Source: Paeniglutamicibacter cryotolerans (GTDB taxonomy: Bacteria; Actinomycetota; Actinomycetes; Actinomycetales; Micrococcaceae). From it: a DNA stretch of 64,000 nucleotides. Shown here in pieces: positions 1 to 8,877 of the stretch (position 1 is its first letter; each line of letters starts with the position of its first letter). Below the pieces are notes generated by a model. It had not been told where the DNA came from, searched no databases, and saw only the letters and a program-made list of their open reading frames with translations. A program made the translations under genes and the position numbers. The stretch lies in the NCBI RefSeq assembly GCF_014190875.1, contig NZ_JACHVS010000005.1, positions 1 through 64,000 of the forward strand. Direction: 5' to 3'.

Positions 1-356
1 ACCGAGGCGGCAAAACCGCCCTGGTCCATGGCGAAGTTCGAGTACACGGCCGAGGGCGCGGCCTCGGCGGCAAGCACGATCATGGGGGTACGCGATTTGG
101 CGGCCTCACCGATGCCGGTGGCCGCGTTGGTCAACCCGCAGCCCTGGTGGACCGAGAGCAGCGCGAGCTTGCCGCTGGTGCGCGAGTAGGCATCTGCCAT
201 GGTTGCCGCACCGCCCTCGTGCCGGGCCGCGGTGAACGGCACTCCATGTTCCATCAGGGTGTTGGTGATGGTGAAGTTCCCCGAACCCACCACACCGAAG
301 CAATGTCCCACACCCAGTTCGGCCAGGGTTTTTCCGACAAGTTGTGCAACGTTCAT
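1..356 (-). CDS. Thiamine-pyrophosphate-dependent enzyme, N-terminal part (cut by window edge)
   Basis: Only the first ~118 residues are in the window. They show the PYR-type N-terminal domain of acetolactate synthase/benzoylformate decarboxylase-like enzymes: a start like NVAQLVGKTLAELGV, the cofactor-associated GVVGSGNF segment, a conserved HEGGAATMADAY stretch containing the catalytic-type glutamate region, and VHQGCGLTNAATGIGEA. Such enzymes form tetramers and decarboxylate or ligate 2-oxo acids; the substrate cannot be told from this part. Two ATGs are possible (356 and 362). The SD-like GAGGA sits about 9 nt from the ATG at 356 but only 3 nt from the one at 362, so 356 is preferred. The cyclase-family gene lies 112 bp upstream on the same strand, so the two may be co-transcribed. 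Confidence 0.85.
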   Translation of the reverse strand, partial: MNVAQLVGKTLAELGVGHCFGVVGSGNFTITNTLMEHGVPFTAARHEGGAATMADAYSRTSGKLALLSVHQGCGLTNAATGIGEAAKSRTPMIVLAAEAAPSAVYSNFAMDQGGFAAS

Positions 357-468
357 AGTCATTTTTCCTCAAGGCGGATGGCCCGGAGCAGCACAGGGGA
401 CGCCGAAAAATGCGCACGTCCAGTGCGCTGCTCCAGGCCTGGTTTTACTGTCTTGGACTGCAGCCGGA

Positions 469-1245
469 CTACTTCTGGACCATGGCCAGCACGCGGGCCG
501 GCGCACCGGTCCCGCCGACGATCGGCAGCGGGGCCACCACGATCATGGCCCCGTGGGCGGGCAGCTTGTCCAGGTTCTTCAGCGACGTGATCCCGTACTT
601 GTCGGCGCCCAGCAGGTAGTCGTGCATGGGGAACGGCGGGTTCAACGCCGCTGCGTTGCCGGCGTCGATGCCCACGGTTTCCACGCCGACGCCGGAGATG
701 TCCAGCTCATCGGCAATCCACTTGGCACACTCGGCGGTAAAGCCCGGGGTGTGGGAGCCGTTTTCATCGAGGTTCAAAAAGGCCTGCTTGTCGTGCCCGT
801 ATTGGTCCCAGCCGGTGCGGAAGAGCAACCAGGCGTTCGCCGGGAAGCCGCCGTTCTGCCGCTGCCAGGCAACCAGGTGCTCCACGTCGATGAGGAAGTC
901 CGGATCCGCCGCCGACTCGGCACTGAAGTCCAGCACCACGGCGGGTCCCACCAGGCGCGCCGGGTCCAGCTGGGAGACGTCCTTGCCCTCACGCCCGGAA
1001 ATCCAGTGGATGGGAGCGTCGATGTGTGTGCCGATGTGCTCGCCGGTGTGGATGTTGTGGTGCTTCCAAAACGGGCCCGGCTCGTTGTAGGCGGAGACCT
1101 CATCGATACTGAAGTCGATCAGGTTTGAAAACGGCTCCGGCAGTTCCAGCGTCGGAGTGTCGGCCGATAATGGGGCCGTCAGATCGTGGATTTCAACGGC
1201 ACCGGTCGCCAGCGACGCGAGGATTTCATGTATAAGACTCAACAA
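469..1245 (-). CDS. Cyclase-family metal-dependent hydrolase (kynurenine formamidase-like fold)
   Basis: The 258-residue product matches the cyclase/arylformamidase family (PF04199). The hallmark metal-binding stretch is at about residues 67-80, reading HTGEHIGTHIDAPIHW, i.e. the HxGTHxDxPxH signature with the expected His and Asp ligands. A later GVGVETVGIDAG segment fits the second conserved region, and the length is normal for the family. Known members hydrolyse formamides, isatin or cyclic/ring-opened acids. With the downstream TPP-dependent enzyme, a small acid-degradation operon is plausible but the substrate is unknown. The start MLSLIHE is accepted because homologous sequence begins shortly after it (EIHDLTAPL). 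Confidence 0.88.
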   Translation of the reverse strand: MLSLIHEILASLATGAVEIHDLTAPLSADTPTLELPEPFSNLIDFSIDEVSAYNEPGPFWKHHNIHTGEHIGTHIDAPIHWISGREGKDVSQLDPARLVGPAVVLDFSAESAADPDFLIDVEHLVAWQRQNGGFPANAWLLFRTGWDQYGHDKQAFLNLDENGSHTPGFTAECAKWIADELDISGVGVETVGIDAGNAAALNPPFPMHDYLLGADKYGITSLKNLDKLPAHGAMIVVAPLPIVGGTGAPARVLAMVQK

Positions 1246-1307
1246 AACTCCAATGTTAGGGGTGGGACGGCGAACTTACGCCCGCAAGAATCGACATAGA
1301 GGTTAGA

Positions 1308-1345
1308 TGACGATCGTCACATATTGTTTCTACTAAAACTAGTAG
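1308..1345. promoter_or_regulatory. Two dyads upstream of the cyclase gene, candidate operator
   Basis: TGACGATCGTCA (1308-1319) is a perfect 12-bp palindrome. CTACTA-AAAC-TAGTAG (1330-1345) is a second perfect dyad 10 bp further on. Both lie 60-100 bp upstream of the cyclase start in an AT-richer stretch of the 340-bp intergenic region (1246-1586), where a promoter would be expected. Binding by a GntR- or TetR-type repressor is inference; no regulator gene adjoins this unit in the window. Confidence 0.4.
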
Positions 1346-1683
1346 TCGACCGGCTTACTTAGGAAGCATTCTTCTCACATTGCGGATCAACGATGGTCCG
1401 CTCCCGGACGATCCGACCCATATCAATCTGTTCCGGAACCAGCGATGGCACCGAGACCGATTGAAAACACTAACGGGTCCGGGAGGAAACAATGTGGGGG
1501 CGATGGTGCTATCGCGCAATTTCGCAAGAATCAAAGTATGCGGCCGCGCACTTGGCGGTATCACTTGAGTAATAACCGGTGATCAGTGTATAGACGGAGC
1601 TTTCGGTAGCGCATGTGGAGCGAAACGGTAGCACCGGTGCGAGGACCCGGTAGCACCGAGCCCTCGCGCCAGCACCGATCGCT

Positions 1684-2457
1684 TCAGCTCACCGGCTCAT
1701 CTCCCGGACCCGTATGCTTACGCCGACGCATATTGGGCCCATCAAGCTGGACCAACTCACTGCTGGAAACGATGCGGTTGAGGATCGATTCGGCGATCAC
1801 CGCATCATGCAGCGACTTGTACCAGTCCTCGGGATCGAACTGAGAAGTCACCACCGTGGCGCCACGGTGTTCGCGCCCCGCCAGGATATTGAGCAGTTCG
1901 CTCGCGGTCTCCGGGCTAATCGGCGTGGTCAAGAAGTCATCCAGGACCAGAACATCGCAGTCGTGCAGGCTGCCCAGGAACGTCAGCCGTTCGGCATCAC
2001 CCCGACGATAAACCGCGAGCTTGTTCGCCAGGTCATCAAGTCGGAAGTAGCGAGCCGTGTAGTCGTGCCGGCAGGCCGCGTTGACCAGGGCTTGGGCCAA
2101 ATACGATTTGCCGACGCTTGATTTGCCCAGGATCACCAGGTTCGTGGTGTGCTCGATCCACTGGCAGGACGCGAGCCGTGCCACGACCTCCCGGTTCAGG
2201 CTCCGGTCCGGCAGGTAGTGGATGTCTTCAACACAGGCAGCAGGGTTCGGCGTTTTCGATTCCTTGAGCAGCTTCACCACCCGACGCTGGGCCCGGGCCG
2301 CGATCTCCTGATCCAGTGCATGACGGACCTTGCGCGAAAACGTCCATTCGTCATAGGCCGAGTCGTTGGCGATGTCGATGACGCTTTGGCCGAACGCTGT
2401 CATCCGCAACCCGGTAAACAGCCCCATGTCATCGTCGGTCAGATGATGATCAAGCAT
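1684..2457 (-). CDS. istB: IS21 helper ATPase IstB
   Basis: A 257-residue AAA+ ATPase of the IstB/DnaC type. The N-terminal part is the helical IstB region; Walker A is GKSSVGKSYLAQAL at about residues 111-124 and Walker B is VLVLDDF near residue 170, followed by TVVTSQF as sensor I. IstB assembles on DNA and delivers target sites to the IstA transposase. It starts inside the end of istA (shared ATGCTTGA), so translation is coupled. The gene is uninterrupted and of normal length, so the element looks competent. Confidence 0.95.
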   Translation of the reverse strand: MLDHHLTDDDMGLFTGLRMTAFGQSVIDIANDSAYDEWTFSRKVRHALDQEIAARAQRRVVKLLKESKTPNPAACVEDIHYLPDRSLNREVVARLASCQWIEHTTNLVILGKSSVGKSYLAQALVNAACRHDYTARYFRLDDLANKLAVYRRGDAERLTFLGSLHDCDVLVLDDFLTTPISPETASELLNILAGREHRGATVVTSQFDPEDWYKSLHDAVIAESILNRIVSSSELVQLDGPNMRRRKHTGPGDEPVS

Positions 2458-4102
2458 GGTCCTCCTCCTTCGTTTCCTCGGTTGCGGCGGTGCTTCTCAA
2501 GGCCTCGAGACTGAACTGCGAGATCCCGCCCAGATGGGCGCTGCTGGTATCCCTGGCACCCGCGGTCACCGGCCCCGCGCCGGACTGCGGCGATGCCGGT
2601 GCGCTCACGCCCGGACGCCCGGCGTAGGCCGCCCGCAGGGCGGTGATGCGATGTTTGAGCGCGGTATAACTGACAGGGTTCCGCTCGTCTTGCACGCAGA
2701 GGTCATGGCAGGCCTGCTCCAGCAGGGCGCGGTTGTTGCCCTTGCCCAGTGCCAGGATGTTCATGCAGGAGCGGTAGCCCTGCGCTTCGATCTTTTTCCG
2801 ATCCAGCAACCGAGCCAGCGCCTGAACCGTGTAGGGGCCGACCTTTGTTGCTTGCCGGATGAAATAGGCACGGGTCCAGAGCAGTGAGATGTCCTCATAC
2901 CCGTGCGGCGCATGTTCGGGATCGGTGACGTAGGAATGACGCTGCGCACCACGCCGGTGCGAAGCAACCACGAGCCCACCGGCAAGCACGGTGACCTGCT
3001 CACCCACGATCCGCACGTCCAGGATCTGCCCGGCGAGCTGGTGCGGAACCGAATATTTAACCGTGTCGACCTGCACGTGCCAGTCCCTGGAGACTTTCGC
3101 CTTGCGCCAGTAAACCTGCTGCCACGGCTCGGCCGGGAGGCCGATGAGTTCGTGGCGTTCAGCATCCTGGAACCAATCGCGTCGGGAGCGGTTCTCCCCG
3201 CGAAAGGGCGTGCGGTCATTGATCATCTCCACCTGTTCGGCCACGGCCTCGTTCAGCTCATCCAGACCCGCGAAACGCCGCCCCTGCAGGTAGTGGATGA
3301 TCCAATTGGTCGAGACCTTAACCCCCGCCTCGACGTTGCCTTTCTCCTGCGGCTTATACGCGCCGGTCGGGACTGCCGCGGTTTGATAGTACTCAAGGAA
3401 GGCCTCATAGGATTGGTTCACATCCCGGGCCTTTTCATACCGGCTGATCTGGTTCGATGCGGTCGAGGCGTTATCGGGAATGACCAGCTGGCTGACACCC
3501 TCAAAGTATTCAAAGGCCTTCCGGTGCAGCTGGCACCAGGCGGGAAGCTTCTCATCCAGGGACCCGTAGGCGAAGATCATTCCCGAATACGGTAAGGACG
3601 CCACGAAGAGCGAGACCTTCGTGGTTTCCTGGGTGATCGGATCGGTCAGCTGCATCTTGGTGCCGGCCCAGTCGACCTGCATCGTGTGTCCGGGTTCGTG
3701 GGACAGCGGGCTGGTCAGGTCGTTGACCTTGACGTGCTCGGCAATAATCTGGCAGAACCGCTCATAGCCGTAAAACCGGGCGGAGTCTGTGTGCGCGGTG
3801 TCCAGGTAGCGGGCCCACAAGACTTTCAACGGTGGCTTCTTCCGACCGATGCGTGCCTTCACCACGGCCTCGACATTGACGGGGACGAACTCACCGCTCA
3901 CGGCCTTGCGGCCGTCGTCGAACAGCCGGTCGAGGTCCTCATCGGTGAGCGCGTCGATCTGCTCACGGGTGGTCAGCTTTTGATCGGCAAGGACCCGGCT
4001 GGCCTTGGCGATCGTGCGGTGCGAGCAGCCTGCCCTGCCTTGGACCTGTCGGTACGAATGGCCCTGCACCAGCAGGGCCATGATGTGTCTGTAGTCAGCC
4101 AT
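2450..4102 (-). CDS. istA: IS21 transposase IstA
   Basis: The product is about 550 residues. An N-terminal helix-turn-helix (HSYRQVQGRAGCSHRTIAKA) is followed by a DDE integrase core; the first Asp is in MQVDWAGTKM and the second in VIPDNAST, with the Glu in the QEKGNVEAGVKVS segment. A C-terminal Mu-like beta-barrel (WHVQVDTVKYSVP) completes the usual IstA architecture. The start at 4102 (MADYRHIM) is preferred; an in-frame GTG lies 7 codons upstream but contains the SD-like AAAGGA. The ORF is intact. Confidence 0.94.
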   Translation of the reverse strand: MADYRHIMALLVQGHSYRQVQGRAGCSHRTIAKASRVLADQKLTTREQIDALTDEDLDRLFDDGRKAVSGEFVPVNVEAVVKARIGRKKPPLKVLWARYLDTAHTDSARFYGYERFCQIIAEHVKVNDLTSPLSHEPGHTMQVDWAGTKMQLTDPITQETTKVSLFVASLPYSGMIFAYGSLDEKLPAWCQLHRKAFEYFEGVSQLVIPDNASTASNQISRYEKARDVNQSYEAFLEYYQTAAVPTGAYKPQEKGNVEAGVKVSTNWIIHYLQGRRFAGLDELNEAVAEQVEMINDRTPFRGENRSRRDWFQDAERHELIGLPAEPWQQVYWRKAKVSRDWHVQVDTVKYSVPHQLAGQILDVRIVGEQVTVLAGGLVVASHRRGAQRHSYVTDPEHAPHGYEDISLLWTRAYFIRQATKVGPYTVQALARLLDRKKIEAQGYRSCMNILALGKGNNRALLEQACHDLCVQDERNPVSYTALKHRITALRAAYAGRPGVSAPASPQSGAGPVTAGARDTSSAHLGGISQFSLEALRSTAATEETKEEDHA

Positions 4103-4467
4103 TACCGTCAGTCTTCCTTTCACTGTCCCCGACCTGGTGTCGTGGGTGAAAGCAATCCTGACTTTGAACGTCCCGAAGCGCTACCGGTTGCTTACACGCG
4201 TGCTACCGGATCGTTACGCACGTGCTACCAAAAGCTCCGTCTAAACAGATCAGATCGTTAAGAGTCAGCACGTCCACCATGCCCCATCTGCACTTTCCCA
4301 AAGGCAGGGCAGCCAGCAGGAGGCGCACAATTGGGGTGCTTCTCGGTCGCCGGAACCTTGCTACTCGACGCGTGGACTCGCGCTACTCGATACGCCTACT
4401 CACCGCGCCGCCTTCCCTTGCAAGAGGCGACCTCGAGATCCGAATACTGGGCGCCCTACGACTTTAC

Positions 4468-4599
4468 TCAAGAGCCCAGCGAGCCCTCGTTGATCTCTAA
4501 CTCACTGGCGCCCTGCGCGATCGGCCGATTCTCCTGCGCCATGAGCTGGACCGCGTCGGCCTTGAACTCATCGGTAAACGTCCCGCGATTCGTAGACAT
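4468..4599 (-). pseudogene. Remnant of an IS3-family transposase orfA
   Basis: Reading leftward from 4599 gives MSTNRGTFTDEFKADAVQLM and then AQENRPIAQGASELEINEGSLGS before a stop. This is the N-terminal helix-turn-helix region of IS3/IS150-type OrfA (usual form ...A.ELGI..GTLGNWV). The stop falls where the conserved Trp codon is expected (TGA for TGG), and the reading frame downstream is broken. No orfB or second terminal repeat was found, so this is an old fragment lying between the IS21 copy and the catabolic operon. The rest of 4254-4690 holds nothing recognisable. Confidence 0.7.
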
Positions 4600-4691
4600 G
4601 TGAATTGTCGTGCCTTCCTGGTACCGAGAGTCGACGACAAGTGTCACACCCCACGACGCAGACGGGCCATCCGGTCTTTGCCTTGAGGCTG

Positions 4692-5981
4692 TCAGCGGTT
4701 GGTCACCTTGCCGAAGCGGACTGCGATCGGCCCGACGATCAGCGGTTTACAGGCAATCGACCCTCCTACGGTCAGCGCGATGGCAAGAACGAACAGCCAG
4801 AACCCGGTCCAGTTGACGGCATCCGTACCCGCGAACATGTGGTTAAGATTGCGCAGTGCACCTGTCGCAAACACCAGAATCACGTGCACAACGCTGAAAA
4901 GTACGAAGAACAGCATCGTCGGGAAATGAACGGCGCGTGCAAATGTCGCAGGGAAGAGCGTGTTCAGCTTCGCCGCGTCCTTCGGCCACCAAGTGCTCAT
5001 ACGCACGCCCGTGATGATGGCGAGCGGCGCGAAGACGAACACCACCACGAAATACATGAGCTGCTGCAGGCTGTTGTAATTGACCCAGCCGTGATCGGTC
5101 GGCCAGTCGAGCGTAAGGTACTGCACCAGCGCCGACAGGGCATTGGGAAATACTGCCCAGCTCGTGGGAACGATGCGCGCCCAGTGCCCAGAGACAAAGA
5201 GCAGCACGACGAAAATACATCCGTTGAACATCCACAGCACGTCGAGGGAGGTATGCAGCCACAGATTGATGCTGATCTTCTGGTCGCATTTCCGCGAGCT
5301 CCAGTATGCGGGCGGCTTCTGCTGTATGCGCACGAGCAGCCCGGAACGGATGATGAGCACCATCAAGAAGAAATTAAAGAAGTGAGTCCAGCTCACCCAC
5401 CAAGGGAACCCGGGATCTGCCAAAGCTACGGGGGCATACTCGCCTGGGTATTTCTCCAGCCAGTCCGGCACAAATTTCAGTGTCGTGACACCGCGTGCTG
5501 CGAGCACAACCAAGGCAGCGGCAACAACAGCCCCTAGGCCGCCGAGTGCGACCACACGGATCCAATGTGTCAGCCGTCTACCCCGAATCATGGTCGGCGC
5601 TCGACCACGATCAGTTGACATCTCAATCGGAGCAGGCAACGGCGTTTGAACTTTTGATGAGAATAGTCTTGTGTGTTCCTGCTCAACTTCCTGAGCAAGT
5701 TCGTTACTCAAGGTCTGTGCATTCCCGCCCCCCACAATACTTACCGGCACAAGAGTCGCACTGCCACCTACGGAACTCGACGGAACGAGTCCTGCGCTCG
5801 GCCACGGCTCACCTCCCAAAACGCGAGGCAGTCCACGGCGTAATTGTGTTTCAGATGCGCGAGGGCCGATTCTGTCGTTCTCATTCTGCACAGAGCCCTT
5901 CCGCTGGCGAGCGGGCCATGCTTTTTCGCCAGCCGTACGCGGCAGGCCTTGGCGGATGTCCCCTTTCCGAAAGGTTGCCAT
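4692..5981 (-). CDS. Cytochrome b561-type (b/b6) membrane protein, probable ETF electron acceptor
   Basis: The C-terminal ~290 residues (from about 135) form four to five membrane helices with histidines placed as in dihaem b561/formate-dehydrogenase-gamma-like cytochromes: THWIRVV, WTHFFNFFLM, LHTSLDVLW, SGHWARI and HFPTMLFFVLFSVVH. The first ~130 residues are soluble, low in complexity, and contain two copies of a motif: RQGLPRTAGEKAWP (10-23) and RRGLPRVLGGEPWP (48-61). The full-length start is supported by AAGGA 7 nt upstream and by its position 2 nt after the etfA stop. Its coupling to etfBA suggests it takes electrons from reduced ETF into the quinone pool; that role is inference. Confidence 0.8.
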   Translation of the reverse strand: MATFRKGDIRQGLPRTAGEKAWPARQRKGSVQNENDRIGPRASETQLRRGLPRVLGGEPWPSAGLVPSSSVGGSATLVPVSIVGGGNAQTLSNELAQEVEQEHTRLFSSKVQTPLPAPIEMSTDRGRAPTMIRGRRLTHWIRVVALGGLGAVVAAALVVLAARGVTTLKFVPDWLEKYPGEYAPVALADPGFPWWVSWTHFFNFFLMVLIIRSGLLVRIQQKPPAYWSSRKCDQKISINLWLHTSLDVLWMFNGCIFVVLLFVSGHWARIVPTSWAVFPNALSALVQYLTLDWPTDHGWVNYNSLQQLMYFVVVFVFAPLAIITGVRMSTWWPKDAAKLNTLFPATFARAVHFPTMLFFVLFSVVHVILVFATGALRNLNHMFAGTDAVNWTGFWLFVLAIALTVGGSIACKPLIVGPIAVRFGKVTNR

Positions 5982-5983
5982 AG

Positions 5984-6952
5984 CTAGTCCTTCTGCCCCT
6001 CGAGCGCCGCAACGAGTTGGGGCACGACAGTGAAGAGATCGCCTACGACGCCAAAGTCAGCAACCTCAAATATCGGAGCATCTGCGTCCGTGTTGATCGC
6101 AACAATGGTCTTTGCGGTCTGCATACCCGCCCTGTGCTGGATAGCTCCAGAGATACCTAGTGCGATGTAGAGTTCAGGCGATACTGACACGCCGGTCTGG
6201 CCGACCTGAAATGAATGCGGCACCCAACCTGCGTCTACCGCCGCGCGCGAAGCGCCTACTGCAGCACCAAGCAACGCTGCGAGACGCTCCACGATTTCGA
6301 GACCCTCACCTGTTTTGAGACCTCGGCCACCTGCGACAACTTTCTGCGCACCACGGAGTTCGATGCGAGTCGAAACTGTTTCAACCAACTCAAACGCCTC
6401 CACCTTTGCTGCTGGTTTTCCTGAATCGCTTGATTCGAGTGCGACAACTTCAAGTGGCTGTGCAGCTGCCGGTGCGTCAATCGACCCCTGACGGATTGTG
6501 ATTACGGGAGCGCCAAAGGTCGCAGTCGAGCTCACAGCAAAGGCTCCACCGTAAACCGAATGGTGTGCAATTACACCCAACTCATCGCGGCTGACTCCGA
6601 TCGCATCGGCAGAGAGCGCCAGTCTTGTGCGCGCGGCAAATCGTCCGGCGATCTCACGACCCTGGATCGAGTTCGAAATAAGAATTGCGTCGGGCTGCAC
6701 TAAGCCGTTTGCAGCATGCAGTGCGTCGGTACCAGGCACACCAAGATACTCCCGCGCGATGTCAGCAACAACCACTGTCGTTGCCCCGGCTTGAGCAAGT
6801 TCTGCTGCCAAGCTCTCAGGCCCGAGCAGCAGAGCAACCGGGGTCCCAACCTGTGCAGCCGCACCGATGAGTTCGATCGCGCTATCGGCAAGTTTTCCGC
6901 ATGCAGTGGTTTCCGCAACGATAAGAATTGAATCCGCAGCAAATTCTGTCAT
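5984..6952 (-). CDS. etfA: Electron transfer flavoprotein alpha subunit
   Basis: A 322-residue ETF alpha chain. The C-terminal FAD domain is clear: [15 protein letters not shown] near residue 205, then [20 protein letters not shown] and [14 protein letters not shown], the usual FAD-binding signature. The N-terminal domain resembles the ETF alpha/beta Rossmann-like fold. With EtfB it forms a soluble heterodimer carrying FAD (and AMP) that collects electrons from flavin dehydrogenases. SD GAGGGGAG is well placed. It lies 12 nt after etfB and 2 nt before the cytochrome gene. Confidence 0.96.
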   Translation of the reverse strand: MTEFAADSILIVAETTACGKLADSAIELIGAAAQVGTPVALLLGPESLAAELAQAGATTVVVADIAREYLGVPGTDALHAANGLVQPDAILISNSIQGREIAGRFAARTRLALSADAIGVSRDELGVIAHHSVYGGAFAVSSTATFGAPVITIRQGSIDAPAAAQPLEVVALESSDSGKPAAKVEAFELVETVSTRIELRGAQKVVAGGRGLKTGEGLEIVERLAALLGAAVGASRAAVDAGWVPHSFQVGQTGVSVSPELYIALGISGAIQHRAGMQTAKTIVAINTDADAPIFEVADFGVVGDLFTVVPQLVAALEGQKD

Positions 6953-6964
6953 TTCACACTCCCC

Positions 6965-7741
6965 TCAAACCAGCCGGCTCGTGACGAGGAACTCAGCCAG
7001 CTTTACACCGGCTTCCCCGTCATCGACGATCTTGATACCACCCTCACGTTGTGGTCGCTTCGCGATACTCAGCATGATCGTGCGAGCCGCATTATTGTCA
7101 TAAACATTCACTTTCAGCTCTGCCAGTGAGACATGCTCGATGGGTTTCTTCTTCGCGCCCATGATTCCCTTGAAGTTCGGAAATCGCGGCTCAGGCAGAG
7201 CCTCAGTAATCGTCGCTACCGCGGGTAACATCGCACTTATATACTGCACACCACCATCAACCGAGCGTGGTCCTTTCACGCTATCTGCGCTCATTTCGAG
7301 CGCCGATAACTCTGAGGCATAAGGAACCCCGAGTATTTCAGCGATAGCTGCCGGGAGCATACCGCTAGAGCCATCCGTCGATTGGTTGCCTGCAAGCACT
7401 AGGTCAATACCCTCGCGCTCGATCGCGGCTGCAAGCACTTCGGCGGAGAGAGTAATGTCTGCACCGCGCAATGCCTCATCGGAGACAATCACGGCACGGT
7501 CCGCTCCCATCGCGAGAGCCTTACGCACATTCGCCAAGGAGCTATCCGGCGCCATCGCAAGAGCAATGACCTCGGAGCCCTCGTTTGCGGCGCTGTACAC
7601 AAGCGCTGCCTCTAGCGCCCGTTCCGTGATTTCATCGAGTACCGCATCAGTTGCGGCACGATCTGCGAGGCCCGTTTCGAGGTTCAGATGACGATCACTC
7701 GAGGTATCCGGGACCTCTTTAATTAGGACAGCCAGTTTCAT
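6965..7741 (-). CDS. etfB: Electron transfer flavoprotein beta subunit
   Basis: 258 residues from the start MKLAVLIKEVPDTSS. That start is chosen because it matches family N-termini; the open frame extends 25 codons upstream without homology. AMP/FAD contact regions are visible, e.g. VIALAMAPDSSLANVRKALAMGADRAV and LVLAGNQSTDGSSGMLPA. It is the first gene of an etfB-etfA-cytochrome b cassette and is separated from the upstream ABC binding-protein gene by 175 bp. That gap could hold a secondary promoter; no clear terminator is visible there. Confidence 0.95.
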   Translation of the reverse strand: MKLAVLIKEVPDTSSDRHLNLETGLADRAATDAVLDEITERALEAALVYSAANEGSEVIALAMAPDSSLANVRKALAMGADRAVIVSDEALRGADITLSAEVLAAAIEREGIDLVLAGNQSTDGSSGMLPAAIAEILGVPYASELSALEMSADSVKGPRSVDGGVQYISAMLPAVATITEALPEPRFPNFKGIMGAKKKPIEHVSLAELKVNVYDNNAARTIMLSIAKRPQREGGIKIVDDGEAGVKLAEFLVTSRLV

Positions 7742-7916
7742 CACAAATCCATTCCGATGGCTTAGGGCACATTTTGCAAAACAGGTATACTGAGAACATT
7801 TCTCAGTATCTTGCATGAGTCATGAGGACCAGCAGCCCGGGAGGTGTACTCAGCTCTCCTGTCGGCGCCCTCGGCCCGCAAAGAACCCGACACCTCCCAG
7901 GATGCGTTTCAGTCGA

Positions 7917-8804
7917 TTAGAACTTTCCAGTCGCGTTGCCCTCGGTCAGCCCCCAGTTAACGAGGATCGTGGTCAGCTCACCCGATTCCCGCAACTCCGT
8001 AACGTACTCGTTAAGCGCTTTGCCGAGCTCTGAGTTCGTCTTCGTGAACGGCAAGTTGACCAAGGTAGCAGTAGTCAGTTCCGAATAGTTAGTATCTTCG
8101 CTCTGCAGGTGCAGATCCGCCTCTAGATTTAGTCCATTAGCAGTCGCAGCCTGGGCCATTTGAGTGCTGTCACCAAAAGTCGCCTGGACTCGTCCATTCT
8201 TCATGTCTTGAACAGCGGCGTCGATGGTCTGGTATGAAGTTACGCGGTCCTTGCCGAAGCGGGACTCGAGCTTTTCTTGGTATAGAGATCCACCCTCAAC
8301 GCCGATCTTTACACCCTCCATCTGGGCGATAGTCGACACTCCCTGATTTGAAAGAATCGCAGGCGGATTGTAGACCGTCGGCTCATCGAGCTGACCGATC
8401 ATCTGACCGCGCGCCTCGGTGATACCCCAGCCTCCCGCCCCGATGTCCATCTTGCCACCGCTCATCGCCGCGACTGCAGCGGCGCCGGTCATGCGGTTGA
8501 ACTCGAGCGGCAGGCACGCGTCAGCGGCGAAGCCTTCGAGGATGTCGGCTTCAAGCCCTTCAGCTTTACCTGCATTTGGGTCAAGAGCGACCATCGGTGG
8601 ATTGTTCACCGTAGCTACGGAGATCACCCCCTTCTTGACGGTGGGAAACGTCCAACGAGCTGTGCAGTCGCTCGACGTTCCCGCCCGGTCAGGCTCAGCC
8701 GAAGAGCAGGCAACCATACCGAAGACCAAGCCACCACCGACAAGACCAGCAGCGATGGCGCGACCTAGTTTGCTGTTACGAGGATTGCGAATTGCGTGGA
8801 TCAT
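7917..8804 (-). CDS. Amino-acid ABC transporter substrate-binding lipoprotein
   Basis: A 295-residue family-3 solute-binding protein. The start MIHAIRNPRN has AAGGAG 5 nt upstream. A signal peptide ends in a lipobox (GLVFGMVAC, Cys near residue 33), so the protein should be a membrane-anchored lipoprotein outside the cell. Family features include GVISVATVNNPPMV, EGLEADILEGFAADAC, GKMDIGAGGWGIT and the late GIEGGSLY-like GVEGGSLYQEK. It captures a polar amino acid or amine for the two permeases encoded downstream. Confidence 0.92.
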   Translation of the reverse strand: MIHAIRNPRNSKLGRAIAAGLVGGGLVFGMVACSSAEPDRAGTSSDCTARWTFPTVKKGVISVATVNNPPMVALDPNAGKAEGLEADILEGFAADACLPLEFNRMTGAAAVAAMSGGKMDIGAGGWGITEARGQMIGQLDEPTVYNPPAILSNQGVSTIAQMEGVKIGVEGGSLYQEKLESRFGKDRVTSYQTIDAAVQDMKNGRVQATFGDSTQMAQAATANGLNLEADLHLQSEDTNYSELTTATLVNLPFTKTNSELGKALNEYVTELRESGELTTILVNWGLTEGNATGKF

Positions 8805-8877
8805 ATTTACTCCTTTGTATTTTTTGCTATAACAGGTCAAATAAGTGAGTTTGTTCCCAGAGAACACTTGCCGCGAG

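Larger units (their letters stand above)
1587..4247 (-). mobile_element. Complete IS21-family insertion sequence
   Basis: The element is bounded by near-perfect terminal inverted repeats: left TGTATAGACGGAGCTTTCGG and right (reverse complement) TGTTTAGACGGAGCTTTTGG, both continuing into GGTAGC. Further copies of the GGTAGC box occur inside each end (three at the left near 1605, 1629 and 1650; three at the right near 4181-4228), as usual for IstA binding sites. The hexamer GATCAG flanks both sides (1581-1586 and 4248-4253), a clean target duplication showing simple, fairly recent insertion. It carries istA and istB in the normal order, overlapping, on the minus strand. Length is 2661 bp. Confidence 0.95.

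Noticed and set aside
199..1128. Plus-strand open frame of 309 codons over the cyclase gene
   Set aside because: It is the antisense of two well-supported genes with clear family motifs.
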